Shown here: piece by piece, positions 8,286 through 17,261 of the stretch | Layout: each line of letters begins with the position of its first letter | Position numbering within the stretch: position 1 is the first letter of the stretch | NCBI GenBank assembly: GCA_050252075.1 | Contig: JBFWLP010000025.1 | Span: 1-36,233 of the forward strand | Length of the DNA: 36,233 bases | Source: JAAYGT01 sp050252075 | GTDB lineage: Bacteria; Pseudomonadota; Gammaproteobacteria; Burkholderiales; Burkholderiaceae_B | Reading direction: 5' to 3' | The notes under the pieces: model-generated | The model's database searches: none | The model's input: the letters and a program-made list of their open reading frames with translations, nothing else | What the model was told of the DNA's origin: nothing | Made by a program: the position numbers and the translations under genes

Positions 8286-10454
8286 TTATCGCCGCCGCTC
8301 CCAGGCGTGGTAGCGCTCCAGCCAGGGCATCAGCCATTGCGGCGCGTGGGCTTTTTTCCATTCGCCGGCCGCGTATTTGTTTGCTTCGGCCCAGGTGGGG
8401 TAAGTGTGCACCGTGCCCAGTATCTTGTTCAGGCCCAGGCCATGTTTCATGGCCAGAACAAACTCGGCCAGCATTTCTCCGGCATGCTCGCCCACAATAG
8501 TGGCGCCCAGAATCCGGTCGCTACCCGGTGGCGTGAGTACTTTCACAAAGCCGTGCGCGGCACCGTCGGTGATGGCTCGGTCCAGATCATCGATGCTGTA
8601 ACGAGTAATCTCAAAGGCGATGCCTTTTTCCCTGGCTTCGGTTTCCGACAGGCCGACCCGGGCCACTTCCGGGTCGGTGAAAGTTATCCAGGGAATCACG
8701 GCATGTTCGTTGCGAAAGTTTCTGAAGCGGCCGAACAAGGCGTTCACGGCGGCATACCAGGCCTGGTGGGCGGCGGCGTGGGTAAGCTGTAGCGGTCCGG
8801 CGGCATCGCCTACCGCATAAATGTTCGGCAAACTGGTTTGCTGCAGGGCGTTGGTGGCTATGGTATTGCGCTCGGTCAGCGCAATACCCAGCGCTTCCAG
8901 GCCGAATCCGGATATTCGGGCGGCACGCCCGACGGCACACAGAATGTGGTCGAAGGGCAGGGCATGTTCTTGTCCTTCGTGCTGAACGATCAGCCGCTTG
9001 CCCTGCGGATGCAGCTCCACGCGCAAGGCCTGGTGCCGCGTAAGCACTGTGATACCGTCGTCCTTCAGGGCTTGTGCCACGAGCGCGCCGGCGTCGGCAT
9101 CTTCGCGAGGCAGCAGGGCAGGCCCCATTTCCACCAGGATTACCCGGCTGCCCAGACGAGCAAAACTTTGTGCCAGTTCGCAGCCTATCGGCCCGCCGCC
9201 CAGCACCACCAACTGTTGGGGCAGACTGTTCAGCTGCCAAAGGGTTTCGCTGGTCAACACGCCCGCTTCCTTCAGGCCGGGAATGTTGGGCACAATGGGT
9301 GCAGCCCCGGTGGCCAAAATAATCTTCTTTGCCGTCAGCTGCTGCTGTGAGCCGTCGGGAAAGTCGATTCGCACTTCCCAGGGCGTTATCAGCGTTGCCC
9401 TGCCTTGGACCACATCCACACCCATGCCCCGGTAACGCCTGGCGGAATCGTGCGGTTCAATGTCGCGAATCACGCGGTGCACCCGGGCCATGACCGCTGC
9501 AAAGTTTACCTGCCCGCCGGCATGGTCAATACCGAACTCCTTGGCGCGTTTCAATGCTTTAGCTGCCCGCGCTGCGCGGATCAGTGCCTTGCTGGGCACG
9601 CAGCCGGTATTCAGGCAATCGCCGCCCATTAGATGTTCTTCAATAAGCGTTACCCTGGCCTTTACGGTGGCGCCAATGTAGGCCGACACCAGCCCGCCGG
9701 CCCCCGCACCAATCACAATCAGGTTCCGGTCGAAGGTTTTTGGGCGATCCCAGCCGGCGTAGAGTTTGCGGCGGCGCAGGGCGTTTGTGACGGCCTTGGC
9801 CAGCAGCGGAAAAACACCCAGCAAAATCAGGCTGCCCAACAATTCGGCAGAGAGTATCTGTGCGGTGGACTCAATGGAGGCCAGTTGCGTACCGGCGTTC
9901 ACATATACGGCAGTGCCGGGCAGCATGCCCAGCTGGCTGATACCGTAGTAGCGGGTGGCAGTCAGGGGGGTCAGCCCCATGAGCAGGTTGACCAGCCAGA
10001 AGGGGAACAGCGGTACCAGACGCAGTGTCAGCAGATACAGCATGCCGTCTTCACGCATGCCCTGGTTGATGCGCGCCAGCGACTTGCCGAAACGGCGTTG
10101 CACGGCGTCACGCAGCAGGTAACGGGCCGCCAGAAACGCTAACAGGGCGCCAACGGATGATGCAAAGGAAACCACCAGCAGGCCGGTTGCGAAGCCGAAA
10201 ATGGCGCCGGCCGCCAGCGTGAGAATAAGTGCGCCTGGCACTGAGAGCGCCGTGGCGACCACGTATACCGCGAAAAAGATGAGCGTGGACGATATGGGTG
10301 CTTCACCATGCCAGGCCTGTAAGGCCTGTCGGCTTTGTTTCAGCGTTTCAAGGGTCAGCCACTGACCTGGATTGAAATACCTGTAGGCCAGGAACAGTGC
10401 GACGGCCAGCGTAACAACACCCGCCCAAACGGCTACTGTCTTGCCCCTGGGCAT
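8286..10454 (-). CDS. Fusion of TVP38/SNARE-associated membrane domain with FAD-dependent disulfide reductase
   Basis: The 722-residue protein has an N-terminal membrane part (residues about 1-230, TVP38/TMEM64/DedA-like, with SVPGALILTLAAGAIFG and FPFWLVNLLMG). A mercuric-reductase/lipoamide-dehydrogenase-like domain follows: FAD motif VIGAGAGGLVSAYIGA, redox-active pair in GGDCLNTGCVPSKAL, second nucleotide motif VVLGGGPIGCELA, and dimerisation region with HTYPTWAEA. No N-terminal or C-terminal extra mercury-binding Cys pair is seen. The ATG at 10454 shares its A with the TAA stop of arsS (TAATG), so translation is coupled. A longer upstream frame to 10709 overlaps arsS and is not used. The substrate is unknown; the pairing with ArsS suggests redox work in arsenic or thiol metabolism at the membrane. 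Confidence 0.88.
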   Translation of the reverse strand: MPRGKTVAVWAGVVTLAVALFLAYRYFNPGQWLTLETLKQSRQALQAWHGEAPISSTLIFFAVYVVATALSVPGALILTLAAGAIFGFATGLLVVSFASSVGALLAFLAARYLLRDAVQRRFGKSLARINQGMREDGMLYLLTLRLVPLFPFWLVNLLMGLTPLTATRYYGISQLGMLPGTAVYVNAGTQLASIESTAQILSAELLGSLILLGVFPLLAKAVTNALRRRKLYAGWDRPKTFDRNLIVIGAGAGGLVSAYIGATVKARVTLIEEHLMGGDCLNTGCVPSKALIRAARAAKALKRAKEFGIDHAGGQVNFAAVMARVHRVIRDIEPHDSARRYRGMGVDVVQGRATLITPWEVRIDFPDGSQQQLTAKKIILATGAAPIVPNIPGLKEAGVLTSETLWQLNSLPQQLVVLGGGPIGCELAQSFARLGSRVILVEMGPALLPREDADAGALVAQALKDDGITVLTRHQALRVELHPQGKRLIVQHEGQEHALPFDHILCAVGRAARISGFGLEALGIALTERNTIATNALQQTSLPNIYAVGDAAGPLQLTHAAAHQAWYAAVNALFGRFRNFRNEHAVIPWITFTDPEVARVGLSETEAREKGIAFEITRYSIDDLDRAITDGAAHGFVKVLTPPGSDRILGATIVGEHAGEMLAEFVLAMKHGLGLNKILGTVHTYPTWAEANKYAAGEWKKAHAPQWLMPWLERYHAWERRR

Positions 10455-11455
10455 TAGCGGGCTCCGCTCGGCATGGTGCCCTTTTCGGCGTCTGTAGCCA
10501 GGGCACCACCGCAGCTGCTGCCCTGGCCGGCCGTACAGCCGTAGCAATGGTCGGCAACGCGAATCGGCAGGCCGTCCAGCGCCGCATTCAACAGGTCGTT
10601 CAAGTGAGCCGGGCGGTTCTCGTTCAGCGTCAGCCGCAGCCCCAGCATCTGGTTGAAGTCGCAGTCGTACAGGTCTCCCTGCCAGTCCACACTGACCGTG
10701 CTGCGGCACATGACGGTGTCCAGGTTTTCGGGATGGTACGACTGTTTCAGAAGCGCCATATACGTGGCAAAGGTGCCTTTACTGACGAGCGTGCTGCCAA
10801 AGCGTTGCACCGGCATGTTGGTCAGTGCAAACAGCTGGTTGAAGCGGATCCCGAAGTGCTGCATGAGTTCGCGTTTATAGTCGGCCTGCAGGGCTTCCTG
10901 GGGCGGGGGCAGCGAGGGGCCTTGCGGGTTGTACACCAGGTTCAGCACCAGGCCCGAATCATCGAAGCCATAACCTAGCGCGTTCAGCTGTTTCAAGCCG
11001 GCAATGCTGCGTTCGAATACGCCGTCTCCGCGCTGGCGATCCACGTTGGCCGGCGAGTAACAGGGCAGCGACGCTGTCACCTCGACACGGTGTTCAGCCA
11101 GAAATTGCGCGAGATCTTCCTGGCCGGGTTCGGAAAGAATCGTCAGGTTGCAGCGGTCGATCACCCGCACGCCCAGCGCGCGCGCCGATGCCGCCAGACG
11201 GCGGAAATGAGGGTTCAGCTCGGGCGCACCGCCGGTCAGATCAAGAGTTTTTATACCCTGTGCCCGCAGCACTTGCAGCACCCTGTCCACCATTTCGGAC
11301 GACATCATCTCGGTACGGTTCGGACCGGCGTTCACGTGGCAATGCAAACAGGTCTGATTGCATTTGTAGCCCAGGTTCACCTGCAATGTGTCCAGGGTGT
11401 GGCGTTTGATCGCCGGAAAATCGGTGTTCAGCAGCAAAGGCAGAGTAGGTCGCAT
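10454..11455 (-). CDS. arsS: Arsenosugar-biosynthesis-type radical SAM protein ArsS
   Basis: The 333-residue protein has the radical SAM cluster motif CNQTCLHCH (Cx3Cx2C, from about residue 32). A TGGAPELNPHF SAM-binding loop follows. The C-terminal DUF3641/SPASM-like part has more cysteines (MCRSTVSVDWQGDLYDC, and HCYGCTAGQGSSCGG near residue 310) that would bind auxiliary clusters. These features match ArsS, which in characterised systems forms the deoxyadenosyl-arsenical precursor of arsenosugars from methylated arsenic. Some homologs use selenocysteine in the C-terminal motif; here all codons are Cys. The start has AGGAA upstream. It lies 30 bases after a DUF3047 gene and overlaps a FAD-reductase fusion. 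No arsM methyltransferase is present in the window. Confidence 0.88.
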   Translation of the reverse strand: MRPTLPLLLNTDFPAIKRHTLDTLQVNLGYKCNQTCLHCHVNAGPNRTEMMSSEMVDRVLQVLRAQGIKTLDLTGGAPELNPHFRRLAASARALGVRVIDRCNLTILSEPGQEDLAQFLAEHRVEVTASLPCYSPANVDRQRGDGVFERSIAGLKQLNALGYGFDDSGLVLNLVYNPQGPSLPPPQEALQADYKRELMQHFGIRFNQLFALTNMPVQRFGSTLVSKGTFATYMALLKQSYHPENLDTVMCRSTVSVDWQGDLYDCDFNQMLGLRLTLNENRPAHLNDLLNAALDGLPIRVADHCYGCTAGQGSSCGGALATDAEKGTMPSGAR

Positions 11456-11485
11456 GCGAAATTCCTGTGGATTTATTGGGTTTTC

Positions 11486-12301
11486 TTATTGGAAACGACA
11501 TCCATCCGCATTTTTTGCGAAATGGATATCTGCAAATTCGGCGGTGGCTGTTTCGCCCGTATTGTCCGTGTCGGCCGCGATGGCAAGTTGCACGGCACTG
11601 GCGTTTGGAGAATACAGTCTTGAAATGTCGCTGCGCAGGTTGCGCGATTCGCCAACCCAGCGACCGGCATACGCAGCCCCACTTCGCACGACGATCATGG
11701 TGGTGCGGTCAGTGTAGGCATTCGGGCGCTCGGTACCGATGGGATGGCGATTGTCCCAGACGTAATTAACAGCGGCGTCCGGAACGTGCGGACCCCAGAT
11801 GGCGCGTGCCATGGCCAGTTGTGCATTCAGGAAAAGCCCTTTTTCCGATTCCGGCAATGCCAGACTGATGTAGAGCCGTGCAGCGTAGTCGTCGCCTTGT
11901 TTCGTTGTCATGTCGGCTGATTTCAGCGGGGCATTAATCCGCCAGCGCCAGCACAGCACCGGCGTTTGCGACAGATCAACGTTGATAGGGCGGGCCAATA
12001 ACGACATGCTGGCACTGGAGTGGATTTTCACGGCCGGTTGCCCATCACGAAGCGTCGCTTCAAACCGGTTTGCAGGAATCTTTTCGTCCAGTCGTACATG
12101 TTGCCAGTCGCCGGGAGTGTCAAGAAGTGATCCGGAATCCACTCTTGCGGGCACGTGCTGCGGCGGCTGCCAGGTTTGTCCAAGGTTGACCATTGGATAC
12201 CCTGCCAAGATCAACAACACAAGTAGCGCCGCACACCCCGAGGGTTGTACGACCGACAGTATGTTGTAGCTGTGTATGCCGCCCGGGCGGTGTTGGGGCA
12301 T
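11486..12301 (-). CDS. DUF3047 domain protein, membrane-anchored or secreted
   Basis: The 271-residue product starts at ATG 12301, with AAAGGAGA a few bases upstream. An in-frame extension to 12499 lacks such a site. The N-terminus has a hydrophobic segment (CAALLVLLILAGYPMV, about residues 22-37) that would export or anchor it. The body matches DUF3047: VLCWRWRIN, KQGDDYAARLYI, NYVWDN and the ending with VQLAIAADTDNTGE. The function of DUF3047 is unknown, and the fold resembles carbohydrate-binding or lectin-like beta proteins in my judgement. It lies 30 bases before arsS, so it is probably the first gene of the arsS operon. Confidence 0.82.
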   Translation of the reverse strand: MPQHRPGGIHSYNILSVVQPSGCAALLVLLILAGYPMVNLGQTWQPPQHVPARVDSGSLLDTPGDWQHVRLDEKIPANRFEATLRDGQPAVKIHSSASMSLLARPINVDLSQTPVLCWRWRINAPLKSADMTTKQGDDYAARLYISLALPESEKGLFLNAQLAMARAIWGPHVPDAAVNYVWDNRHPIGTERPNAYTDRTTMIVVRSGAAYAGRWVGESRNLRSDISRLYSPNASAVQLAIAADTDNTGETATAEFADIHFAKNADGCRFQ

Positions 12302-12419
12302 CAATGTCTCCTTTGGCCGACTGCTTGCCAATGAATTCGTTGCGAGGCGGCGGAAAGTTACAGGGGTCTGCTGCTGTGGCAAGGTTGCCGGGGCTATCGG
12401 GCTGCTACTTTGGATATTT

Positions 12420-13238
12420 TTAGCGCGTCCGGGTGCAGCGAAAGGGCTGGACCAGCATTTGGTCCAGTCGCAGGTCGCGTATCGTGCGGAAGTCTTCAAT
12501 GCCGATGGTCATGTCCAGATGGCCTTTTTCAGGCTGGGCACGATAGGTTCCAAACAGCCGGTCCCACCACGGTACGCTGAAGCCGAAGTTGCTGTCGGTT
12601 TCACACCGGATCGTGGAATGATGAACCCGATGCATGTCGGGTGTGACTACGATCCGCCGCAGCCATCGATCGACGCGTGGGGGAATCCCGACATTTCCGT
12701 GATTAAACAGCGACGCGGCGTTCAGCAGCACTTCAAACGCCAGCACTGCCACTGCCGGGGCGCCAATGAGTACGACGATTGCCATTTTGATGCCCATGGA
12801 CAGCAGGATCTCGAAAGGGTGAAAGCGCAAGCCGGTGGTCACATCGAATTCCAGATCCGAGTGATGCATGCGATGCAGCCGCCAGAGCCAGGGCACGGCA
12901 TGGAAAAGCCGGTGCTGGAAATAGATAGCCAGATCAAGCACAAGCATGGACAAAATAATGGCCACGCCGTTTGGCACCTGGACCTGGTTCAGAAGCCCCC
13001 ATCCTTGTTCTGATGCGTAGACTGCCGCGCCAACAGCGGCCAGGGGAAAGGCCAGCCGTACGGCCAGAGTGTCCAGAACCACGATCGCCAGGTTGCCTGG
13101 CCAGCGTATCAGGCGTTTGATGGTTTGGCGGCGTCGGGCCGCAACGACCTCCCAAACCACCATGACGCCCAATAGCACAACGAAAGCCAGAATCCGGATG
13201 ACGGGTTCGTTGACCAGAATAAAGTCGGACATTGCCAT
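12420..13238 (-). CDS. Fatty acid hydroxylase/sterol desaturase-family membrane enzyme
   Basis: The protein has 272 residues and about four membrane segments. It carries the His clusters that bind a di-iron centre: HRLFH (about residue 109), HRMHH (about 121), FNHGN (about 178) and HRVHHS (about 205). Enzymes of this superfamily hydroxylate or desaturate lipids (carotenoids, fatty acids, sterol-like compounds) in the membrane using O2. The substrate is not inferable. ATG at 13232 (MSDF) is as likely as 13238, because GAGAAGAG sits at better spacing for it. It lies about 100 bases after mtnP on the same strand and about 120 bases before the DUF3047 gene. Confidence 0.85.
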   Translation of the reverse strand: MAMSDFILVNEPVIRILAFVVLLGVMVVWEVVAARRRQTIKRLIRWPGNLAIVVLDTLAVRLAFPLAAVGAAVYASEQGWGLLNQVQVPNGVAIILSMLVLDLAIYFQHRLFHAVPWLWRLHRMHHSDLEFDVTTGLRFHPFEILLSMGIKMAIVVLIGAPAVAVLAFEVLLNAASLFNHGNVGIPPRVDRWLRRIVVTPDMHRVHHSTIRCETDSNFGFSVPWWDRLFGTYRAQPEKGHLDMTIGIEDFRTIRDLRLDQMLVQPFRCTRTR

Positions 13239-13335
13239 CTCTTCTCAACGGAAAACCATAGTGTCACCTGGTGCCAATTGCACGTTGGGTCGTCAGGTCA
13301 GGGTTCCTATTCGCTGGTAGCACCGCCCCGCGCAA

Positions 13336-14181
13336 TCAGCGCTTCAACACATTGACCCACGAGCGCTGCTCCGTTGTCAGCGCGTTATCGGGTGTCAGCA
13401 TAGCCGTTTTCAGGGCTTCGCGTATGGCGGGCTCGGGCTCGGGTGGCGGTTGCTTCAGGAATGTGTCGAGTGCGCGCATGGCTTTTTCCATCGTCCTTCC
13501 GTAAAGTTCAAAAATTCCTGTGGCGCTAACGTGCTGTGCCGGATCGTCCAGCCAGCAATCGTAATCGGTCACCAGCCCCACGGTGGCGTAGGCCAGTTGC
13601 GCTTCGCGGGCAAGGAAAACCTCCGGAATATTGGTCATGCCGACCAGATCGCAACCGGCCTGTTGCAGGAAGGTGCTTTCCGCCCGCGTACCCAGGCGAG
13701 GTCCTTCCACGCAGCCATAGGTGGCCCCGCGGTGCACTGCAATGCCTGCCTCGGCAGCGGCCTGCACAAAGCCGTCCACCAGCGCGCGACTGACTGGCGT
13801 AGCGGTAGATACGTGGGTGGCTACGCCGCCACCAAAGAACGTGTGTTCGCGTTTGCCGCGCGTCCAGTCGAAATATTGCTCAGGCATGACCAGGTCGCCG
13901 GGCGCATAGTCAAATTTCAGGCTGCCGACCGCTGAAAAGCCCAATACCTGGGTGGCGCCGGCTTGCTTCAGGGCAAAGATATTGGCGCGGTAGTTCACCT
14001 CGTGCGGCAGCAGCTTGTGCCCGCTGCCGTGGCGCGCCAGGAACAGAATTTGCTTGCCATGTACCCGGCCGCGCTGCACGGCTCCCGAGGGTTCGCCAAA
14101 CGGCGTCGTTATGTGCGTGCTTTCGTCCAGTGTCAGCCCGGGCAGATTGTACAGGCCGGTACCACCGATAATTGCCAGCAT
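13336..14181 (-). CDS. mtnP: S-methyl-5'-thioadenosine phosphorylase
   Basis: The 281-residue cytoplasmic enzyme cleaves methylthioadenosine to adenine and methylthioribose-1-phosphate (methionine salvage and polyamine by-product recycling). Family signatures are clear: IIGGTGLYNLPG at the start, phosphate-binding RHGSGHKLLPHEVNYRAN, and GATYGCVEGPRLGTRAES followed by VGMTNIPEVFLAREAQL. The start at ATG 14181 (MLAIIGGTG) fits the family; an upstream in-frame extension to 14265 does not. The C-terminal 30 residues (PEPEPAIREALKTAM) are typical of the long bacterial form. It lies 35 bases after the haloacid dehalogenase gene and may be read through from copRS. MtnP also fits with radical SAM biology, since SAM-derived by-products need removal, but that link is speculative. 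Confidence 0.93.
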   Translation of the reverse strand: MLAIIGGTGLYNLPGLTLDESTHITTPFGEPSGAVQRGRVHGKQILFLARHGSGHKLLPHEVNYRANIFALKQAGATQVLGFSAVGSLKFDYAPGDLVMPEQYFDWTRGKREHTFFGGGVATHVSTATPVSRALVDGFVQAAAEAGIAVHRGATYGCVEGPRLGTRAESTFLQQAGCDLVGMTNIPEVFLAREAQLAYATVGLVTDYDCWLDDPAQHVSATGIFELYGRTMEKAMRALDTFLKQPPPEPEPAIREALKTAMLTPDNALTTEQRSWVNVLKR

Positions 14182-14216
14182 AGGTTTAGCCCCGTTTTGT
14201 GCGTTGAAGGGTGTTT

Positions 14217-14915
14217 TTAAGCGTTCGAATGAAGGATCTCGGCCAATGCCGACAGAGCGGTACATGTATGATGGGGTTGCCGGCCTATGGTTTCGAACGG
14301 CACTCCTTGCCGATTAACCCAGCACGTGGTGAAGCCGTACCAGGTGGCCCCAAGAATGTCCCAGGCGTTTGACGATACAAACAGAATTTCCTGTGGCTTG
14401 AGTTGCAAGGTGGCCGGCCCCATGTCGTAGCAGGCCGGGTGGGTCTTGAACTGTTTCACCTGATCAACCGAGATCACATGATCCAGCAACGGGGCAAGCC
14501 CCGAACTGGTCACGGCCGCTTTCAGCATGTCGGGCGAGCCATTGGACAAAATGGCGGTGGGCAATCCCAGCGATTTGATGTGTTCGAGCGCACCCATGCA
14601 TTCCGGGTAGGCGTCCAGCCGATCGTAACCGCCCATCAGCGTTTGTACCTGACCATCGGTAAAGGGCAGGTTCAGGCGTTGCAGGCTGTATCGCAGGGAC
14701 GCCTCGGTCAGCTCCCGAAACGAACGGTAATGGCGGCTGCCGCCAGGTGCGGGGTCCGATAAGGAAATCAGCTGTGAGTATTCGATCTGTTTCTGGCGCC
14801 ATAACATCGATATCTTTGTGCCCGATTCCGGGAACAGCTGTTCAGCCAGCCGGGCGATGGAATGAACATCAAACAGGGTTCCGTAGGCATCGAATGCCAG
14901 GCCGCGTAGCTTCAT
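14217..14915 (-). CDS. (S)-2-haloacid dehalogenase, type II (HAD superfamily)
   Basis: The 232-residue protein shows the full catalytic set of L-2-haloacid dehalogenases: nucleophile Asp9 in FDAYGTLFD, Thr13, Arg40 in LWRQKQ, Ser124 in SNGSP, Lys157 in KTHPACYD with Tyr163, and SSNAWD (Ser181, Asn183, Asp186). It hydrolyses short-chain 2-haloacids such as chloroacetate to hydroxyacids. Its ATG overlaps the stop of the copper-sensor kinase gene by ATGA, so it is translationally coupled to copS. This is an unexpected partner for a metal two-component system. The MTA phosphorylase gene follows. All active-site residues are present, so it looks functional. Confidence 0.9.
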   Translation of the reverse strand: MKLRGLAFDAYGTLFDVHSIARLAEQLFPESGTKISMLWRQKQIEYSQLISLSDPAPGGSRHYRSFRELTEASLRYSLQRLNLPFTDGQVQTLMGGYDRLDAYPECMGALEHIKSLGLPTAILSNGSPDMLKAAVTSSGLAPLLDHVISVDQVKQFKTHPACYDMGPATLQLKPQEILFVSSNAWDILGATWYGFTTCWVNRQGVPFETIGRQPHHTCTALSALAEILHSNA

Positions 14916-16342
14916 AGTGTCTCCTTTAAACGTAACTTGCTCAGGCTAACCTCGAAGACGGTTTCGCCGTTGGTAGATGCCGCGCCGACATGGCCGCCGT
15001 GTGCCTGCACGATTGATTTCACAATGGCCAATCCAAGTCCGGCGCCTTCACCATTGCGATGCCGGGAGGCGTCAGGGCGATAAAAGCGTTCAAACAGGTG
15101 CGCCAGGTGTGCCGGTGCTATGGTGGGCCCGGGGTTTGTAACGCAGACTCTTACGACATCGCCGTCGTCGTGCACACTTGCCTGAATGGTGCCTCCTTCC
15201 GGGGTGTAGCGAATGGCGTTCGAGAGCAGGTTGGAGAGCGCTCTGCGCAGCATAGCCCGGTCGGCGGCGGCTGTCAGCTTTTTGTCACCCGTGACTGCTA
15301 TGGCAACTTTGCGCTCTTCCGACCAAGCCTCGAAGAAGTCGGCCAGCTCGCGCAGTTCGGTGACCAATGAGACGGTTGAAAGGTCGGGTTCGATCAGGCC
15401 GTTGTCTGCCTTGGCCAGGAAAAGCATGTCGCCAATCATCTTGGCCATGCGCTCGTACTCCTCAAGATTTGAATAGAGTATTTCGCAGTATTCCCGCGCC
15501 GTACGGGTTCGGGACAGCGCCACCTGCGTCTGGGTGGTCAGGTTCGTGACGGGGGTTCGCAGTTCGTGAGCGATATCCCCCGAAAAATTCGACAGCCGCC
15601 TGAAGCCATCCTCCAGCCGGTCAATCATCTGGTTGAAGGCGGTGGCCATGGGTGTAAGCTCCGAGGGAACACCGGTGGAGTCCAGTCGAAGGTGCAGCTG
15701 CTCTGAATTGATGCGATTGATCTGCTGGCTGATGCGTCGTATGGGGGCGTGGCCTTGGTGAACAGCGATCCAGGTGGCGCCAATGGCGATCAGGCAGGCC
15801 AACGCCGTGAGCCACCACAGGTACTTGTGAAAGCTGTTCAGAAAATGCAGGTGAAAGTCGATATCGGTGGCCAGAACGACGGTAAATGGCCGGGCCTCGC
15901 GGGCTGTGTCGACGGATACCTGCACCTGTGCGCTGCGGAAGACCTTGCCCTGATGCTGCCATGACGCGACGGTCCTTTCATTGATGACATCGACCACGGG
16001 CAGTTGTTCACGTGCCGTTTCCAGGTTGGCGCCGGGGGTGGCGTAGAGCAGCTTCCCGTCGCCGTCGGCGACCAGAAATTCCGCGCTGTGATGGCCGGTC
16101 AGCGTGCTGTCGAAGTAGGCTTTCAGGGCATTGGCATCACTGGTATTGTCAAATTGCCGCAGGGTGGCTTCTATCGACGTTCTGGCTGCATTCAGTTCAT
16201 GGATGTCTTGTTCCACGAAGTGGGCGTTGATCGAGCGTTCCACCAGCCAGCCAAAGCATAATAGCAACGCCGTAATGCCTGCTCCGATGGAAAACGTCAG
16301 GCGCAGTGCCAGCGAGGGTGGAGATTTCAGCAGCGCGCGCAT
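14912..16342 (-). CDS. copS: Heavy-metal (copper-type) sensor histidine kinase, CusS/CopS-like
   Basis: The 476-residue inner-membrane kinase has a first membrane helix at about residues 14-35, a periplasmic sensor domain to about residue 170 and a second helix around WWLTALACLIAIGATWIAV. A HAMP domain follows, then HisKA with the phospho-acceptor in GDIAHELRTPVTNL and HATPase_c with N-box NLLSNAIRYTP and G-box GEGAGLGLAIVKS. The architecture matches CusS/CopS heavy-metal kinases. It starts 4 bases after the response regulator gene, and the pair faces the copA operon, so copper is the likely signal. No dense Met/His motif is visible in the sensor domain. Confidence 0.9.
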   Translation of the reverse strand: MRALLKSPPSLALRLTFSIGAGITALLLCFGWLVERSINAHFVEQDIHELNAARTSIEATLRQFDNTSDANALKAYFDSTLTGHHSAEFLVADGDGKLLYATPGANLETAREQLPVVDVINERTVASWQHQGKVFRSAQVQVSVDTAREARPFTVVLATDIDFHLHFLNSFHKYLWWLTALACLIAIGATWIAVHQGHAPIRRISQQINRINSEQLHLRLDSTGVPSELTPMATAFNQMIDRLEDGFRRLSNFSGDIAHELRTPVTNLTTQTQVALSRTRTAREYCEILYSNLEEYERMAKMIGDMLFLAKADNGLIEPDLSTVSLVTELRELADFFEAWSEERKVAIAVTGDKKLTAAADRAMLRRALSNLLSNAIRYTPEGGTIQASVHDDGDVVRVCVTNPGPTIAPAHLAHLFERFYRPDASRHRNGEGAGLGLAIVKSIVQAHGGHVGAASTNGETVFEVSLSKLRLKETL

Positions 16343-16346
16343 GCTT

Positions 16347-17030
16347 TCACACGGACTGGGGAACGTCGAGCATGTAACCCATACCTCGTACCGTATGGAT
16401 CAGCTTCGGTTCAAAGGCATCGTCGATCTTGGCGCGCAGCCTGCGCACGGCGACATCGATCACGTTGGTGTCACTGTCGAAATTCATGTCCCACACCTGC
16501 GATGCGATCAACGACCTGGGAAGCACTTCGCCCTGCCGGCGCACAAGCAATTCGAGCAGGGCGAATTCCTTGTTGGTCAGGTTGATGCGTACGTCACCCC
16601 GCATGGCCCGGCGGCGTGGAATGTCCAGCACCAGATTGGCCACTTGTATCTGTTCGCTGAGAACAGCCATGGCGCCGCGGCGCAGCAAGGTGCGTACTCG
16701 CGCCAGCAGCTCGGAAAAGGCAAAGGGCTTGACCAGGTAGTCGTCGGCGCCGAGTTCCAGGCCCTTGACGCGGTCTTCCACACTGTCGCGTGCGGTAAGA
16801 AACAGTACGGGCGTGGCCGATTGTGCGCTACGCAGGGCTTGTACGATGCTCCACCCGTTTACGTCGGGAAGCATGACGTCCAGAATGATCAGGTCGTAAT
16901 CCTCGGTAAGCGCCCGGTGGTGGCCATCCAGGCCGGTTTGCACCCAGTCCACCTGAAAGCCGGCTTCGGCAAGCCCCTGCCGAAGGTAGTCTCCGGTTTT
17001 GACCTCGTCTTCAACAATCAGCAATTTCAT
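16347..17030 (-). CDS. copR: Copper-type response regulator, CusR/CopR-like (OmpR family)
   Basis: The 227-residue DNA-binding regulator has a receiver domain with acidic residues in IVEDE, phospho-acceptor Asp51 in LDVMLPDVNGW, and Lys in DDYLVKPFAF. An OmpR-type winged helix follows, with SDTNVIDVAVRRLRAKID and HTVRGMGYML. The start at ATG 17030 (MKLLIVEDE) is standard; an upstream in-frame extension to 17123 is not. It forms an operon with the kinase and is divergent from copA. A near-palindromic cop-box lies 103 bases upstream of its start and probably controls both directions. Confidence 0.92.
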   Translation of the reverse strand: MKLLIVEDEVKTGDYLRQGLAEAGFQVDWVQTGLDGHHRALTEDYDLIILDVMLPDVNGWSIVQALRSAQSATPVLFLTARDSVEDRVKGLELGADDYLVKPFAFSELLARVRTLLRRGAMAVLSEQIQVANLVLDIPRRRAMRGDVRINLTNKEFALLELLVRRQGEVLPRSLIASQVWDMNFDSDTNVIDVAVRRLRAKIDDAFEPKLIHTVRGMGYMLDVPQSV

Positions 17031-17132
17031 TCGTATGGCGTCCGTGTCCGTGCCGCTAGTGCCCGGCGTGCGTGAGAATTCCCGCGAATTCTTACTGTAA
17101 CGCCCACTGCCTGACGCCGTCATTACTGAATG

Positions 17133-17148
17133 ATGACAAAAATGTAAT
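17133..17148. promoter_or_regulatory. Cop-box 1 between copR and copA
   Basis: The sequence ATGACAAAAATGTAAT is an imperfect inverted repeat (ATGACA/TGTAAT around four A). It resembles CopR/CusR boxes and lies in the divergent copR-copA region. A near-identical 16-mer occurs before the Met-rich gene at 20441. A TTGACA at 17164-17169 downstream of the box may be part of the copA promoter. Confidence 0.65.
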
Positions 17149-17261
17149 TAGGGCGTCATGCCATTGACAGCTGGTGCTCGCTACAGTGACAGCTTGCAAA
17201 AACGCATCGGATTTTTCCGGTAGCGCAATGATTCAGATCATTTTTAAAGGATGAATTTCAC

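Noticed and set aside
10455..10709. N-terminal extension of the TVP38-FAD frame
   Set aside because: It lies inside arsS in another frame, has no family similarity, and the TAATG overlap gives a natural start at 10454.
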